The notes: a model not told the origin generated them from the letters alone. A stretch of DNA of 64,000 bases from Aphidius gifuensis (GCF_014905175.1 NC_057793.1:17392673-17456672); one strand, 5' to 3'; numbered from the stretch's first letter, positions 22,980-33,907 are shown. Translations and numbers: made by a program.

Positions 22980-23700
22980 TTGCATTTTGTGTCTTCTTCA
23001 AAGATGCTTTACAAAGAATTTATGTCTTTAAGTAAAGTAGAGTGTCTTTTGAAGAACACTTTATATCATTCACCACTTTTGTTAAATACTTTTTTGGTAT
23101 TTTTTTCGTCGGATATTATATACTGTTTCTTCAATTGTTGTTATTTTTTTATGTTAGATATTATTTATTGTTTTTATTACCTCAAATTCGTTTGACAGTG
23201 TTAAAAGTTGAAAAGTGTTTTTTAAAAGACACTGTATTAAACTTACATACACAAAGAACTTTCGAAAAACCCTGTATCAATTAACCCTTCATATTTTTTT
23301 ATTATAATGAGCATAAATATATTACACTGAGTCTTTTGAAAGACCCTCACATTAGTAATCTTTGTATAGTGTTTTTTGGAACACACTTTTCATCTATGAA
23401 CAAATAATAACGATTAAAATAATAATTGATTTTTTAAGGACAGTACTAGAATTACATATACAAAGGTCTTTCAAAAAACCCTGTTGCAATTAACCCTTAG
23501 TAGAAAAACAACTAAATACATTAATATTTATATAAACGTGTAATAAACATATTATACAGTGTTTTTTATAAGTTTCTTATATTCGTGCGTTTAGTTCAGT
23601 GTCTTTATCTAGTATCGGGTTATTCTAAAAGTTCGAACTATAATGGGTCTTTTAGAAGATCCTAAATATTTTTAAAATAACCTCCTCTGATAAGTGGCAC
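22980..23700. repeat. Subterminal repeats of the 6.8-kb element
   Basis: At least six imperfect copies, in both orientations, of an AGTGTYTTTTGAAARACACT-like palindrome plus an ACAAAG(A)RCTTTC(G/A)AAAAACCCTGT block. Similar short motifs occur near the left end (17060-17100). They may be transposase-binding or structural repeats. The short ORFs here are repeat artefacts. Confidence 0.5.
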
Positions 23701-23894
23701 CCAAATCATTCTTGACTGTGAATTTTGTCCCACTATGAATTTTGAACCCTACTCCTTGCATTAGGATATACATGGAAAAGTTAAAGTTAAGTTGAATTAA
23801 AATTATCGAAAAATTTCAATATAAAAATAATAACCACAACAAACTACTTCGATTTATTCGATAAATTAATTACTGCTGGCACATTTTTAAGGAA

Positions 23895-24130
23895 TAGATG
23901 TGACTTACCTGTTAATTTCTAAGGCAATAATGTGGTCAAAAAAATTAACAGGTAAGTCACATCCTCTCCTTAGACATTCGTCAATATAAGTTTAGTTTAT
24001 TGGAACACATAAATTACTGCTGGCAAATGACTAAGGAATCAGTGTGTTTTACCTGTAAATTTCTGAGCAATTAATGTAGCTGAAAGAATTAACACATAAT
24101 TCACATACTTTTTTTAGCTATTGGTCAATA
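23895..24130. repeat. Two small hairpin repeats
   Basis: A perfect 22-base inverted pair (GATGTGACTTACCTGTTAATTT, 23899-23920, with its complement about 23942-23963) is followed by a related diverged hairpin at 24030-24125. Both share the CTAAGGAAT/TTACCTGT words seen in hairpins at 7676 and 42213, so they may belong to one MITE family. Confidence 0.55.
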
Positions 24131-25045
24131 GTTTTTAATTTCAATCAAAAGATAACAATTCTTAATATTTTCACAAGATTAAATTGACTCCCTTTTTTTT
24201 GTTTTTTTTTTCGGACCACCATATTTAGAGTTATTATCATCATAGAGACTTCGTATTAGGCTTCAAAGTCTTCGAGAGGTCTAGTTTTTTTTAAATTCAA
24301 TACTGCAAGATAAAAATTATCCAGTTACATAAAGAAAAAATAAAAATAAAAATTACATGAGTACACAATGCGATTGATTCAGCATTGAAAAAAATTAATT
24401 ATAAAATTTAATGTGTAAAATATTAACATGTATGGCTGTACATTCAAAAAGAAATGATCCAGCTATCAAGAGGCACGGTAGTGCCTCGCGTCAAGTATGA
24501 AAGAAAAAAAGAAAGTGGGGGAACGAGATAACTACCGTGCCTAATATACACGGCATATAGCTAACCTTAACCGTCTTATTTCTTGGGAATTCATTTTAAA
24601 ATATGATTGATCAGATAAAAATATTTTGTCTTTCGATCATCCGATTGAATTAATATCAAACTTTTCATTAAAAAAAAAATCAGATTTTTTAGATGTATAC
24701 TTTTTTTTACAACTTTAAAATTAATTTCAGATTTGATTCGGGCAAATTAAATAATGATATTTTAAGCTATGTTCCCAAGTGACATGTTATTGTTTATTTT
24801 TCTTTCCATCAAGTTTAATGAGTTTTTTTTACATCACATTTCAACAAAAGTATAAAATATTTTTATTCACGAAAGGATTTGTTTTCGAATATCTAAATCA
24901 GCTGCCAGAAGCATCGGTCTATAGAGCAAAAAAGCTAACATATTTAGATGGTGTAAAAAAACCTTTATATATGTCAGTATAGTATTCAATATCGCATCGA
25001 TGGTGCGCGCGCCATTTGTTGTTGGGATATAGGCGCGAATCCCAG
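24131..25045. other. AT-rich DNA, no supported gene
   Basis: Only a short hairpin (GAGGCACGGTAGTGCCTC, about 24470-24487) and poly-T tracts. A 67-codon frame at 24779-24982 has no supporting feature. Confidence 0.5.
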
Positions 25046-25047
25046 GT

Positions 25048-25213
25048 CTGTAAAGTTAGCACATACATTATAGCACAATCAAACCAGACTATAAAAAACA
25101 AAAAAAACGCACAGAAATTGCGGATTCCGCACAAAAAACGCATATGATTGGCACGTAACTCCTGATATAGTCCGGTTTGATTAAGCTATAATGTATGTGC
25201 TAACTTCACATAC
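25048..25213. repeat. Hairpin MITE, 166 bp
   Basis: Arms 25048-25094 and 25168-25213 (GTTAGCACATACATTATAGC and complement) are inverted copies around an A-rich loop. No coding sequence. Confidence 0.7.
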
Positions 25214-25526
25214 CTGCAAATCCTGTCATGCTAATTATGCTAATATATACAACATACACATGTTTGCTGATGAACGTAATCTTTTCGTTTTTATTGTGCT
25301 TTTGGGAATATATATATATTTTTATGTCATTAAATAAAAAATATTCATAATTATATATTTATTTGGTTTTAATTTGGATATTAATTGTCAAGGTAATTAA
25401 TATTATAATAATACAATAAATAAATAATATCAATATAGATTGATGCATATGGTAATTAAGTAAATTTTATAAATTTGTATTGTGTGCAATTGTGTGATAT
25501 TTTGGTGACAATTCATTTACATTTAC

Positions 25527-25870
25527 AAATGAAAAACAGTAGAAGAAAAGAATGAAATTAAATGTAACCAGTGCAATAAAATTTTTAGTGGAAGAAGAAG
25601 TCTTTATGCTTATACAAGTTGAATTCATAAAATTGAGCTGGTTAAGACGATAACTGAAAACGAAACTTGTGTATACTGTGATTAAAAATATGCAAATAAA
25701 ACAAACTTGTATTATAACTATTCACATTTTCATCAAGTCTCAGATTATCAAACTATAAATTGTCCATTCGTAGGTTGTGATGAATCTGTGAATATATAAG
25801 TATACTTATTTAAAACTGAGAAAACACATTTGAAACAAGCATCATTATGGAAGAATTCACTTTTCTTAAT
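25527..25870 (+). pseudogene. Decayed C2H2 zinc-finger gene fragment
   Basis: One frame reads three zinc-finger-like units (CNQCNKIF near 25570, CVYC near 25672, CPFVGCDES near 25760) with His residues at plausible spacing. In-frame stops occur within finger 1 (TGA), finger 2 (TAA) and after finger 3 (TAA). The arrangement resembles the cysteine-rich N-terminal fingers of insect transposon-associated proteins, but the parent family cannot be named. Confidence 0.55.
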
Positions 25871-26172
25871 GATGATAGTGATTACAATGTTATTTGTTCA
25901 TTTATTCATTTAATCAATAATAATTAGTGTGATATTTTCTAATATAAATTATATTTATTCATTGTAAAATTTCATGGATTGGAAGGGTAGAGTTGAAACT
26001 AAAAAGGCTCCTACTTATAATAAAAGATACGAAGAGCAGAGTTTTGGTAATTCCAACACCAGAAGACAATACATCTGCAACTGCAACTTTAAAAAATTCA
26101 AAACCACTGTATGTCCATCTATGATGGATGTTTCAGGTGTTAAAGATCCTGACAATAATAATCAAAGTAAGA

Positions 26173-26450
26173 AGGCGAACTCACGACAAGCTAAAATTTC
26201 CGCTTATAAACATGGCGGCTATAAAAATAACCAAAAAGTAACTAAATTCACTGAATTATCACTGAATTAACTACTATTTACTGAATTAACTGCAAATCGG
26301 TGGTGTCTCTCCATGACTGCAGAACAAGCTTGACACCACCAAGCTTGTTCTAAAATCACGGATTTGCGATGAATTTAGTAAATATAGTTACTTTTTGCCG
26401 CCATGTTTACAAGCGGAAATTTTAGCTTGTCGTGAGTTCGCACCCTAAAA
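26173..26450. mobile_element. Hairpin MITE with GAACTCACGACAAGCTAAAA ends
   Basis: The left arm (GCGAACTCACGACAAGCTAA..., 26173-26290) and right arm (26345-26450, ending ...GTCGTGAGTTCGC) are inverted copies flanking a CTTGACACCACCAAGC mini-hairpin. The ends match the outer ends of the composite at 28591-31504, which defines a family. The 98-codon frame 25974-26270 runs into the left arm and is not supported. Confidence 0.75.
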
Positions 26451-26599
26451 TTGATGTCAAGTATTGGTTATTTGATTGTAGAAAACCTTTAATTTTCGAA
26501 AAAAAACTCTTTTTGAAATAATTCCATGTTCAATAAGAGGTATTTTATATTTTGTTATTTTTGGCTTATTATTCTTATTAATATTATTTTATTATTGTT

Positions 26600-27068
26600 T
26601 TGAGCCAAAATAAAACAACTGAGCCCCCCTCAGAATGGCTTACCCGGGATTATAATAATAGTTACTATTTTTTTATAGTTCTTAAGGATACAAGAATACG
26701 TTTTCATTGTTTTTTGAAAATTTCGATTATTTCAATTGTTATTAATAAATGAATTTTTTGCCAGTGTTATAAAAAAAAAATCAGTCCTATTATCCGCTGA
26801 GTGCTGTAAGGAATTGAATAATTTCCATACAGCCGGTCTTTTCAAAGAAATTAAAATAATAAATTTAATTCAAAAATTAGCATAAATTATTAATAATTTT
26901 TATAAACAAATGAAAATTCTAATACTTTCTCCCTCTTTTTTTACATTTTTTCATTTTACCTTTTTTGTTCTCCATTTTGTTACGCAACTTTTCACGTTAG
27001 AAAAACTCATTAACATTAAGATTTAAAGAAGTTATCAATATTTTTCCAGTGCGTCGCGCGACAATTAG
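26600..27068. mobile_element. Solo arm of the foldback element seen at 17227-20017
   Basis: Starts TTGAGCCAAAATAAAACAAC and ends GTGCGTCGCGCGACAATTAG, matching the complete right arm at 19541-20017 across about 470 bases, with an extra ATCCGCTGAGTGCTGTAAGG-type insertion in the middle. A single arm suggests recombination or partial insertion. Confidence 0.75.
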
Positions 27069-27130
27069 TCTGATGGTACTAAGTAATTTTATATACTTTT
27101 TAATATTATGGTTTTTTCTATCGAATGATT

Positions 27131-27420
27131 GAAGGACTTTACAAAAAGATGTGATATCTAAACGAAAAAAGAAACACAGTTTTTTTTACAAAAAGTAGCG
27201 TCAAGTATTCGAAATCCCCACTAATTATGTGATTATAGTAATTTTATTTTATATTGATATTAATTAATTTTTTAGATACAAAAAGGTATAATACCAAAAT
27301 AAGTCAAGAAGGAAATATTTAACGCATATAATTAAGTCTTAATCTTTGACAAAATTTTATACTTGACCCCACCGGGTTCTTCCCAAAAAAAATTTAAAGC
27401 CTACACACGTCTCGACAACA
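27131..27420. mobile_element. Solo arm of the foldback element seen at 59541-60640
   Basis: The ACTTTACAAAAAGATRTGATATC start, GTCAAGTATTCGAAAT core and ATTTTATACTTGACCCC...GGTTCTTCCCAA end match both arms of the 59.5-60.6 kb element. Only one orientation is present here. Confidence 0.7.
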
Positions 27421-28590
27421 GAGTTAATAGTATTTTCCAATTATCCATTATTATATATATGGAGCATTCTGAGTCACTTCTGCTGGTTATCTGCCTGACC
27501 CTCACGGATTGAGTTGAAAATTTTTTTATATATTCTTTTTGGCTTTTTATGCCTTTTATAACCTTAACTTATCCTTAACAGGGATATCTTGATCCAATCT
27601 GGATCCAGACTTGATCAAGTAAAAATAAATAAATGAATTATTTTTTAAATACCCCGATAAAGCTGGTTAAATTTGACAGAAAATCTTGAGTATTAGGCAA
27701 CAAAAATCGTGTATTCTTCGTTTTTTTGGTGATTACCGTGACTGTCATAATGTTTCTCTCATCACGAAAATCATTGTTACCATTTAATACACACATCAGT
27801 AATTAAATGTTACCAAACTAGCCGGACGGTATGTACTGGCTAGTTTCGTAACTGTCACCAAACAGTACAATTGGTCACGAAGTGTACAGTTTCGTGACTT
27901 ACCTTGTTAACAGTGAATAATTCATAGATATGATGTCTACATAGTATCTTCCGATATACAATACTTCTTGATAATGTTTCCGATCGATTTAAATGACGTT
28001 ATATTGTTCCAATGTGATTTAAAATCTTTTAATTCAAATTACTAAATCTTTTAGCTTTTTTACCATTATTTTGTCTTTATATTCATTTTTAATATTTCTA
28101 ACTTCTTTAATTATAATCGTTATCGGTTAAATAAACTATAAAAGTCATCTTGAATGTTTGTAGTTCATTAACTACACAATTATTAAGGTTTCTCACTATT
28201 TCTGATAAAGTGGCTCTTTTCGTGACAGTCACCAAAGTAGACAAATCGTACGATGTTAGATTGGTGACGGTCACCAATCTAGCCAAGAGTCACCAAAGTA
28301 GCCACTTGACTCCTAAAATCGTCACCAAAGTAGCCACTAGACAGATATATATATATATATATATATATCTCTATACATATATATACTTTTTTCGTCAATC
28401 AACAATTCAATAATGAATGCGTATGACACAATATGACACGAGTGCCAAATATATATTTTACAGTGTAAAAGGTGGTGCAATTGTCCCAGATATCACCAAA
28501 AAATCTAGTTGAATTCAGTTACAATGCTAATAAGCTGAAGGTTTGAACTCATGATAAGCCTAGTTTCGCTTGTAAAGCGCGCTAGCATGT
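27421..28590. repeat. Fragmented repeats, no gene
   Basis: Holds a truncated end of the 31829-32624 hairpin family (27461-27520, GCATTCTGAGTCA...TCTGCCTGACCC), a displaced copy of the GATCC-rich unit (27545-27660) and GTCACCAAAGTAGCCA direct repeats with a 21-base near-palindrome (GATTGGTGACGGTCACCAATC, about 28257-28277). A TA run lies near 28345. Confidence 0.55.
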
Positions 28591-28720
28591 GTAACAAGTT
28601 AGGGCTTCAACTCACGACAAGCTAACGTTTGCTTGTAAAGCGCACTGAGCACGCGCAACAAGTTGGGTTGTTTCGAACTTGTAAACATAGCCGTCCTTAT
28701 TCCCATAAAACTAGTAATAT

Positions 28721-30300
28721 CCCGAGTAGAAATGTGTTCAGGATAGCCTGAACCCTGATCTGGATCGGATCAGGAAATCGTAAGGTTATCCTTGTTCAGG
28801 TATCCTTACCACATCCTGATCCAATCTGGATAAGGATATGATAAGGCTTTGTCTATTCAGGTATCTCCATCACAAACTGATCCATTCTAGATCAGGATAA
28901 CCTTAACTTATCCTTATTAAGGATATCTCAATTCAATCTAGATCCGGGCTTGATCAAGTAAAAATTATCTGATAATTTATTTTTTTTAAAACAATTTGCC
29001 TGATCCGGATAGAATCAGGATAACCTTAACTTATCCTTAACAGGGATATCTTGATCCAATCTGGATCCAGACTTGATCAAGTAAAAATAAATAAATAAAT
29101 TATTTTTTAAATACCAATTACCTTATCAAGATAACATCAGGATATCCTTAACTTATCCTTATTAGCGATATCTCAATTCAATCTGGATCCAGATTTGATC
29201 AAGTAAAAATTACTACATAATTTATTTTTTAAAATACAATTTGCCTGATCCGGATAGCATCAGGATAACCTTAACTTACCCTTAATAAGGACATCTTGAT
29301 GCGATCTGGAGTAATTTCTATATTTTTCGGACTGAACACGTACAAAAAAAATAATTATTTTATGTTTTAATTTTTTTTTTATATTTTTAATAGTTAATTA
29401 TTCTTTATCTATATTTTTTGTTTATTTATCTACTAACTCATTTATTTATTATTTATTAATTCATAGGAATGAAAAAATCTTCTCGAGTATCGTTTGTCAG
29501 AATGGCTCAGTGGGTAGAGCGTCGCCCGCATATTTTCAATTCCGCGTTCGAGGGTTCGAGACCCGGTCACAGTAAATTGATTCGGGTCAGGCTTAAGAGC
29601 AGAATTTTCAGGTTTAGGTTGAGGCTTAGGTTAGTTCCATAATGTGACGTTCATACATCCGTCATATATTAACCACTATATAAGAAAAAATATGGAAAAA
29701 AAAATATTTTTTTTTAAAAAATGCAAATGTTCCCTGGTCCATTTCGGATCATGTATCCTGACCAGGATTAGATCCAAATTCTGGATCCATTTTGGATCAT
29801 GTAACTTTACGTTATCCAGAAGACGACATCAGGTACCCTGATCCAATCCGGATCCGAACCTCACCAAAAAACATTACCATCCTGATCCATTTTGGATCCA
29901 GAATCTGGATCCGGTCTTGATAATCTATCGTGATCCATTTCGGATCATGTATCCTGACCAGGATTGGATCCAGATTCCGGATCCATTATGGATCATGTAT
30001 CTTTACTACAGCCTGATCAGGTATCCTGATCCATTTTGGATCCAGAATCTGGATCCGGTCTTGATAATCTATCGTGATCCATTTCGGATCATGTATCCTG
30101 ACCAGGATTGGATCCAGATTCCGGATCCATTATGGATCATGTATCTTTACTACAGCCTGATCAGGTATCCTGATCCATTCCGGATCTGAACCTTACCATC
30201 CTGATCCATTTCGGATCCAGAATCTGGATCCGGAATGGATTTGAAATCGGGATATCCTGATCAGGTCCTGATCAGGACCTGACTTAAATTTCTACTCGGG
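28721..30300. mobile_element. Element with CCCGAGTAGAAAT ends and GATCC-rich tandem repeats
   Basis: The 13-bp ends (28721-28733 and its complement ending 30300) are perfect inverted repeats. The body contains about four copies of a 117-bp unit (28870-29320, CCTGATCCGGATAG...GATCAAGTAAAAAT) and at least two of a 144-bp unit (29925-30190, GGATCCATT...CCTGACCAGGATTGG). The 144-bp period creates a spurious 90-codon ORF. A tRNA-like block lies between the arrays. No transposase. Confidence 0.65.
29494..29572 (+). tRNA. tRNA-like sequence (pseudo-tRNA or SINE head)
   Basis: A good box A (TGGCTCAGTGGGTAGAGCG) and box B (GGTTCGAGACC) are present at normal spacing, but the acceptor arms do not pair and no clean anticodon stem forms. 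It is probably a tRNA-derived SINE head or relic within the GATCC-rich element. Confidence 0.5.
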
Positions 30301-30313
30301 ACGTCCCCAACTA

Positions 30314-31398
30314 CCCTGGTAAAAAAAAACTGGCAGATTCTGGGAGAATAAACTGACAGAATCTGACAGTTGTTCCGAAAACCGGTCTAAATCTGGAAGA
30401 ATCTGGCAGAATCTGCAATAATCTGTAAGAATCTGACAGAATCTGGCAGTTGTTCCAAAAACTGGTATAAATCTGTAAAAATCTGACAGAATCTGCAAAA
30501 ACCCGACAGAATCTGCAAGAATCTGACAGAATCTGGCAGTTGTTCCAAGAACCGGTCTAAATCTGTAAAAATCTGACAGAATCTGGCAGAATCTGTAAGA
30601 ATCTGCCATAATCTGTAAGAATCTGTAAGAATCTGCCAGAATCTGCCATAATCTGTCATAATCTGCCAGAATCTGTCATAATCTGCCAGAATCTGCCAGA
30701 CTATTTTTACGCAAAAATTCTGAAAAAAAAAAAAAAAATTCTGGACAAATTATTGTGGTTATTACAAACATCACGGTAAGGTTTTTTGAAACTTGAATAT
30801 GTTTTTCAAATTTTTATATGTATCATAATCTCAGTTCCTATATATGTGAATTAACTCTGACGTGAGCTTATGTGAGAATCGTTGAATAAAAACTAACGTA
30901 AAATAATGATAAATAAGCTATAAAAGGATAAATTATAACATACTAATAGTTCGATGACGACTTGATGGGGAGACATCAAGTTGTATTAATTCAAAAAAAT
31001 CAATTTATTGAAAAAAAAACAATATTTATAAATTGAACTGGCAGAATCTGGCAGAATCTTGCATGCTGTTGGAAGTCGAATATGTGGCTGACAGAATCTC
31101 GCAGAATCTGTAAGAATCTGCCAGACTGTTGGAAACCGGATATTCGGCTGACAGAATCTGGCAGAATCTAACAGACTGTTAAGATCGAGTATTTGGCTGG
31201 CAATACCTGACAGAATCTGACAGAATCTGGCAGACTGTTGAAAGCCGAATATTTGGCTGGCAGAATCTGCCAGATTTTTTCATTCTTTGTCGAATCTTGC
31301 AGAATCTTGTAGAATCTGCCAGAATCTAATAGAATCTGCCAGAATCCTGTAGAGTCTGCCAGAATCTAACAGAATCTGGCAGATTTTATTCACCAGGG
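30314..31398. mobile_element. Element with CCCTGGT ends filled with CAGAATCTG repeats
   Basis: The ends CCCTGGTAAAAAAAAACTGG and CCCTGGTGAATAAAATCTGC (31398 inward) are inverted repeats. Both flanks consist of dense 10-11-bp RCAGAATCTG units in higher-order blocks that include a GTTGTTCCAAAAACYGG or CTGTTGGAARYCG word (30330-30710 and 31035-31390). The 300-bp centre is unique AT-rich DNA. Minus-strand ORFs across the left array are repeat artefacts. Confidence 0.65.
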
Positions 31399-31629
31399 CA
31401 TTGTGGTTTTTATAGTAATTTTACGTGTTGCGCATGCTTAGATCACTCAGAATTACGTCAGCCATGTTTGCAAGCAAAAGTTAGCTTGTCGTGCGTTTGA
31501 GCTCTAAGACATTAATTTAATATAATTCAAGAACTTCTCATAGATTTTCAAAAAGATCACCCTTGTCACGCTCTATTCTTGTCTCTTGTAAGTAGTGTCT
31601 CTACCAGAGTTGTAGATACGCGGTTGGTA

Positions 31630-31692
31630 AGGGGAAAGGTAGATCGGAGGGGACAGGGGACTGCAACCTGATCGGTAAAACAGAGATGGTAA
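31630..31692. repeat. Dispersed repeat, copy 2 of 1612-1680
   Basis: Shares GGTAGATCGG, GGGGACAGGGGACTGCAAC and GGTAAAACAGAGATGGTAAA with the copy near 1620. Confidence 0.6.
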
Positions 31693-31780
31693 AATAGTAT
31701 AATTGATTTTTATCATCAGTCGGTATAGAAGAATTTTATGTTGTATCAATATATTATAAATTTAAAAAAAAAAAAAATTC

Positions 31781-31813
31781 CGAGCTGGATTCGAACCAGC
31801 GACCTATGAACAA
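31781..31813 (-). tRNA. tRNA-Tyr-like 3' half
   Basis: The minus strand reads AGGTCGCTGGTTCGAATCC...GCTCGG followed by a T-run, nearly the same as the 3' half of the tRNA-Tyr at 46286-46384. The 5' half is missing; a TA run and the hairpin element begin there. A broken gene or SINE tail. Confidence 0.55.
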
Positions 31814-31828
31814 ATATATATATATATG

Positions 31829-32624
31829 TGGGGCATTCTTAGTCAAATCACGGGGTCATCTGCCTGACCCCCTGCGATTTTGATAAGATGAGCTATTTTT
31901 GGTTGATTTTCGGCTGAAATTAAGTCTCTAATTTTTTTGAATTTTTTCATCAATTTTTTTAGACTCCATTATTTTAAATATCACTAATTATGGAATTTCT
32001 CAAAAGGGACCCTTTTTTTTTGCTTGAATTTTTTTTTACAAAATAAGGTACACAATACACGCATTTTAAGCATCGCAAAAATCTGGGCCCAGAAATATAA
32101 ATATTTTTTTTTTATTTTTAAAAATTTTATTTACAGCGAAGAAAATTTTTGTTTTCAGCAAAAAACATTTTTGTTTTCAGAAAAAAAAATTTTTTTTTTT
32201 CAAAATGGATATTTCATAAATTTTCGTTTTCAAAAATTCAACTAAAACTAGATTATTGCTCGGTGAATTTTTAGTTTCTGCTTTTTTAGAAATTGTTTTT
32301 GCTGAAAATAAAATTTTCAAAAATCAAAATAAAATATTTATATTCCTGGGCCCAGATTTTTGCGATGCTTAAAATTCGTGTATTGTGCAACATATTTTAA
32401 AAAAAAAATTCAGGAAAACAAAAGGGTCCCTTTTGAGAAATTCCATAATTAGTGATATTTAAGATAATAGAGTCTAGAAAAATTGATGAAAAAATTCAAA
32501 AAAATTAGAGACTTAATTTCAGCCGAAAATCAACCAAAAATAGCTCATCAACCAAAAATAGCTCATCTTATCAAAATCGCAGGGGGTCAGGCAGATGACC
32601 CCGTGATTTGACTAAGAATGCCCC
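31829..32624. mobile_element. About 800-bp hairpin element inserted in a TA repeat
   Basis: Arms 31829-32170 and about 32290-32624 are inverted copies (outer GGGGCATTCTTAGTCAAATC; inner GATTTTTGCGATGC region). (TA)n lies on both sides. The right arm carries a 19-base tandem duplication (AAAAATAGCTCATCAACC). The 73-codon frame inside is poly-Phe low complexity. A truncated relative is near 27461. Confidence 0.75.
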
Positions 32625-32649
32625 ATATATATATATATATATATATATA

Positions 32650-33028
32650 TGATAGAATTATATTTGATACTAATTTATATTAGAATGAAATATATTTTAC
32701 ATTATAATAAAACCAATCATGACCAATTTTTTTTATTATTTATAAACATGAAAAACGAAAAAGAAAAAAATTTGCTGACTTTCCATACAAGTTATTTTTC
32801 AAATCGACCTATGTATATATAAATACAATTTTGCAAAAAAATTAGCTGACTCTTTATACGTGTAATTTTTCAAATATAAACTAATAAAATGCTGTAGTAG
32901 TATTTAATTGTTTATGATAAAAAATAATTATTAATTGCAAAAAATTAATATGCACGTGAGAATTTGCTGACTTTAAATACGTGTCATTTGAATGGGTACT
33001 CCTTCTACTATTCTATTGTTTTTATCCC
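32650..33028. other. AT-rich upstream region of Polinton 1
   Basis: Contains three spaced copies of an AATTTGCTGACTTT..ATACGTGT(C/A)ATTT motif (about 32770, 32840, 32960). They could be degenerate terminal repeats or regulatory repeats ahead of the small-protein gene. A long terminal inverted repeat matching the right side was not found. Confidence 0.4.
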
Positions 33029-33088
33029 TATATAAACGAGAAGTTTTTGTGAAATTTTATCATTCGAATATCAAGACTGTCAAGAAAG
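33029..33088 (+). promoter_or_regulatory. Core promoter and first exon of the small-protein gene
   Basis: TATATAAA at 33029 lies about 33 bases before a TCATT initiator (A at 33062). The leader is interrupted by an 87-bp intron (GT 33089, AG 33174-33175) before the ATG at 33196. Confidence 0.55.
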
Positions 33089-33195
33089 GTAAGAAAGCAA
33101 TTTAATAATATACATATACATTAGTCATTATTATATTTATACATATTTATTTACTTGAAATTATAATGTTTGTAGAAAAACAGCATTAAATAAAA

Positions 33196-33907
33196 ATGGA
33201 ACAACAATTGAATAATGTTGCTAAAATGGAAGGCAAATTGGATCTTAAAAAAATGTCTGACTTGGATGTTAATGGAAAGTACAAAGTAACAGCTCTACAG
33301 AAGATTCATAATGAATACAATGGAGTTATGGCTACATTGAATGATGAATTTAATGTCTTTCTACCAAGCAGAATCGCCAAGTTTATGAAAAATAATGATT
33401 ATTTTACGAAAATTGAAAAAGCAGCGATCGATGGATGTTTGGATCTTCTTTTTTTGGGAGAAAAATACAACAAATGTGAGTTTATTTTGTCATAAAACGA
33501 GAAAAATAAAAAAAATTTGTTAACTCTTCTTCAAATGTAATTATTATTATCTAGACAAAAAAAATAATTATAATATAAAACTGATAAACACCAAGACTAA
33601 GCGACTTTCAAAAAATTGTAAATTATTGAAAGATTTGACAAAAGATGTTTACTATGCTGTGACGAAAATTCAAAGTTACTATGGAAAAAAGTCTGGTGCA
33701 AGACTATCAGTCGAAATAAATAATAAATATACTGTTTTTTTACCGAAAAATGATGCTGAATATTATTTTTATAATAAAAAAAAGTTCCTTGAATTAGCGG
33801 ATGGTATTAAAAGAAAAGTTTTAACATTACAATGTATTGGAAAAAATAATCAAGTTGTATTATCAGAAAATTGGCCTGAGCCTATACACACAATATTCAA
33901 TAAATAA
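33196..33907 (+). CDS. Small Polinton protein with two tandem copies of one domain (spliced)
   Basis: Exon 33196-33475 joins exon 33555-33907 through a 79-bp intron (GTGAGT...TCTAG, phase 1), giving 210 residues. The halves are homologous: each has a (V)KYKVTALQKI/VYYAVTKIQSYYG strand, a central V/NVFLP or TVFLP strand and a terminal GCLDLLFLGE or TLQCIGKNNQ strand. The relative in Polinton 2 (48350-48691) has a single such domain. The FLP-centred beta pattern could suit a nucleic-acid-binding fold, but I recognise no named family. Without splicing, exon 1 would stop after five extra codons. TATA, leader intron and AATAAA (about 33899) all fit an expressed unit. Confidence 0.65.

Larger units (their letters stand above)
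16945..23757. mobile_element. 6.8-kb element with about 42-bp terminal inverted repeats, unknown class
   Basis: The left end (AAGGAGTAGGGTCCAAAATT...) and right end (16945-16986 / 23716-23757) are inverted copies with only a few mismatches. Short AAAGACACT/AGTGTTTTTT motifs recur inside both ends. The body holds a 60-bp satellite array, a nested foldback element (17227-20017), a repetitive Asp/Asn/Lys-rich ORF and an acidic minus-strand frame, but no recognisable transposase. No convincing target-site duplication is visible. Large TIR elements with subterminal repeats and unfamiliar cargo occur among several cut-and-paste groups; I cannot assign one. Confidence 0.65.
28591..31504. mobile_element. 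Composite: MITE split by two inserted repeat-rich elements
   Basis: The outer ends (28591-28629 and about 31463-31504) are inverted copies of the CACGACAAGCTAAC / GCTTGTAAA family also seen at 26173-26450. Between them sit two further elements back to back, 28721-30300 and 30314-31398, each with its own inverted ends. The order implies the outer MITE was the first target. Confidence 0.5.

Noticed and set aside
25974..26270. 98-codon ORF
   Set aside because: Its C-terminal third is the arm of a hairpin MITE, and the rest has no recognisable feature.
29917..30189. 90-codon repetitive ORF
   Set aside because: Created by the 144-bp GATCC-rich tandem unit.
30292..30659. Minus-strand ORFs rich in DRF/QILS repeats
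   Set aside because: Translation of the CAGAATCTG array.
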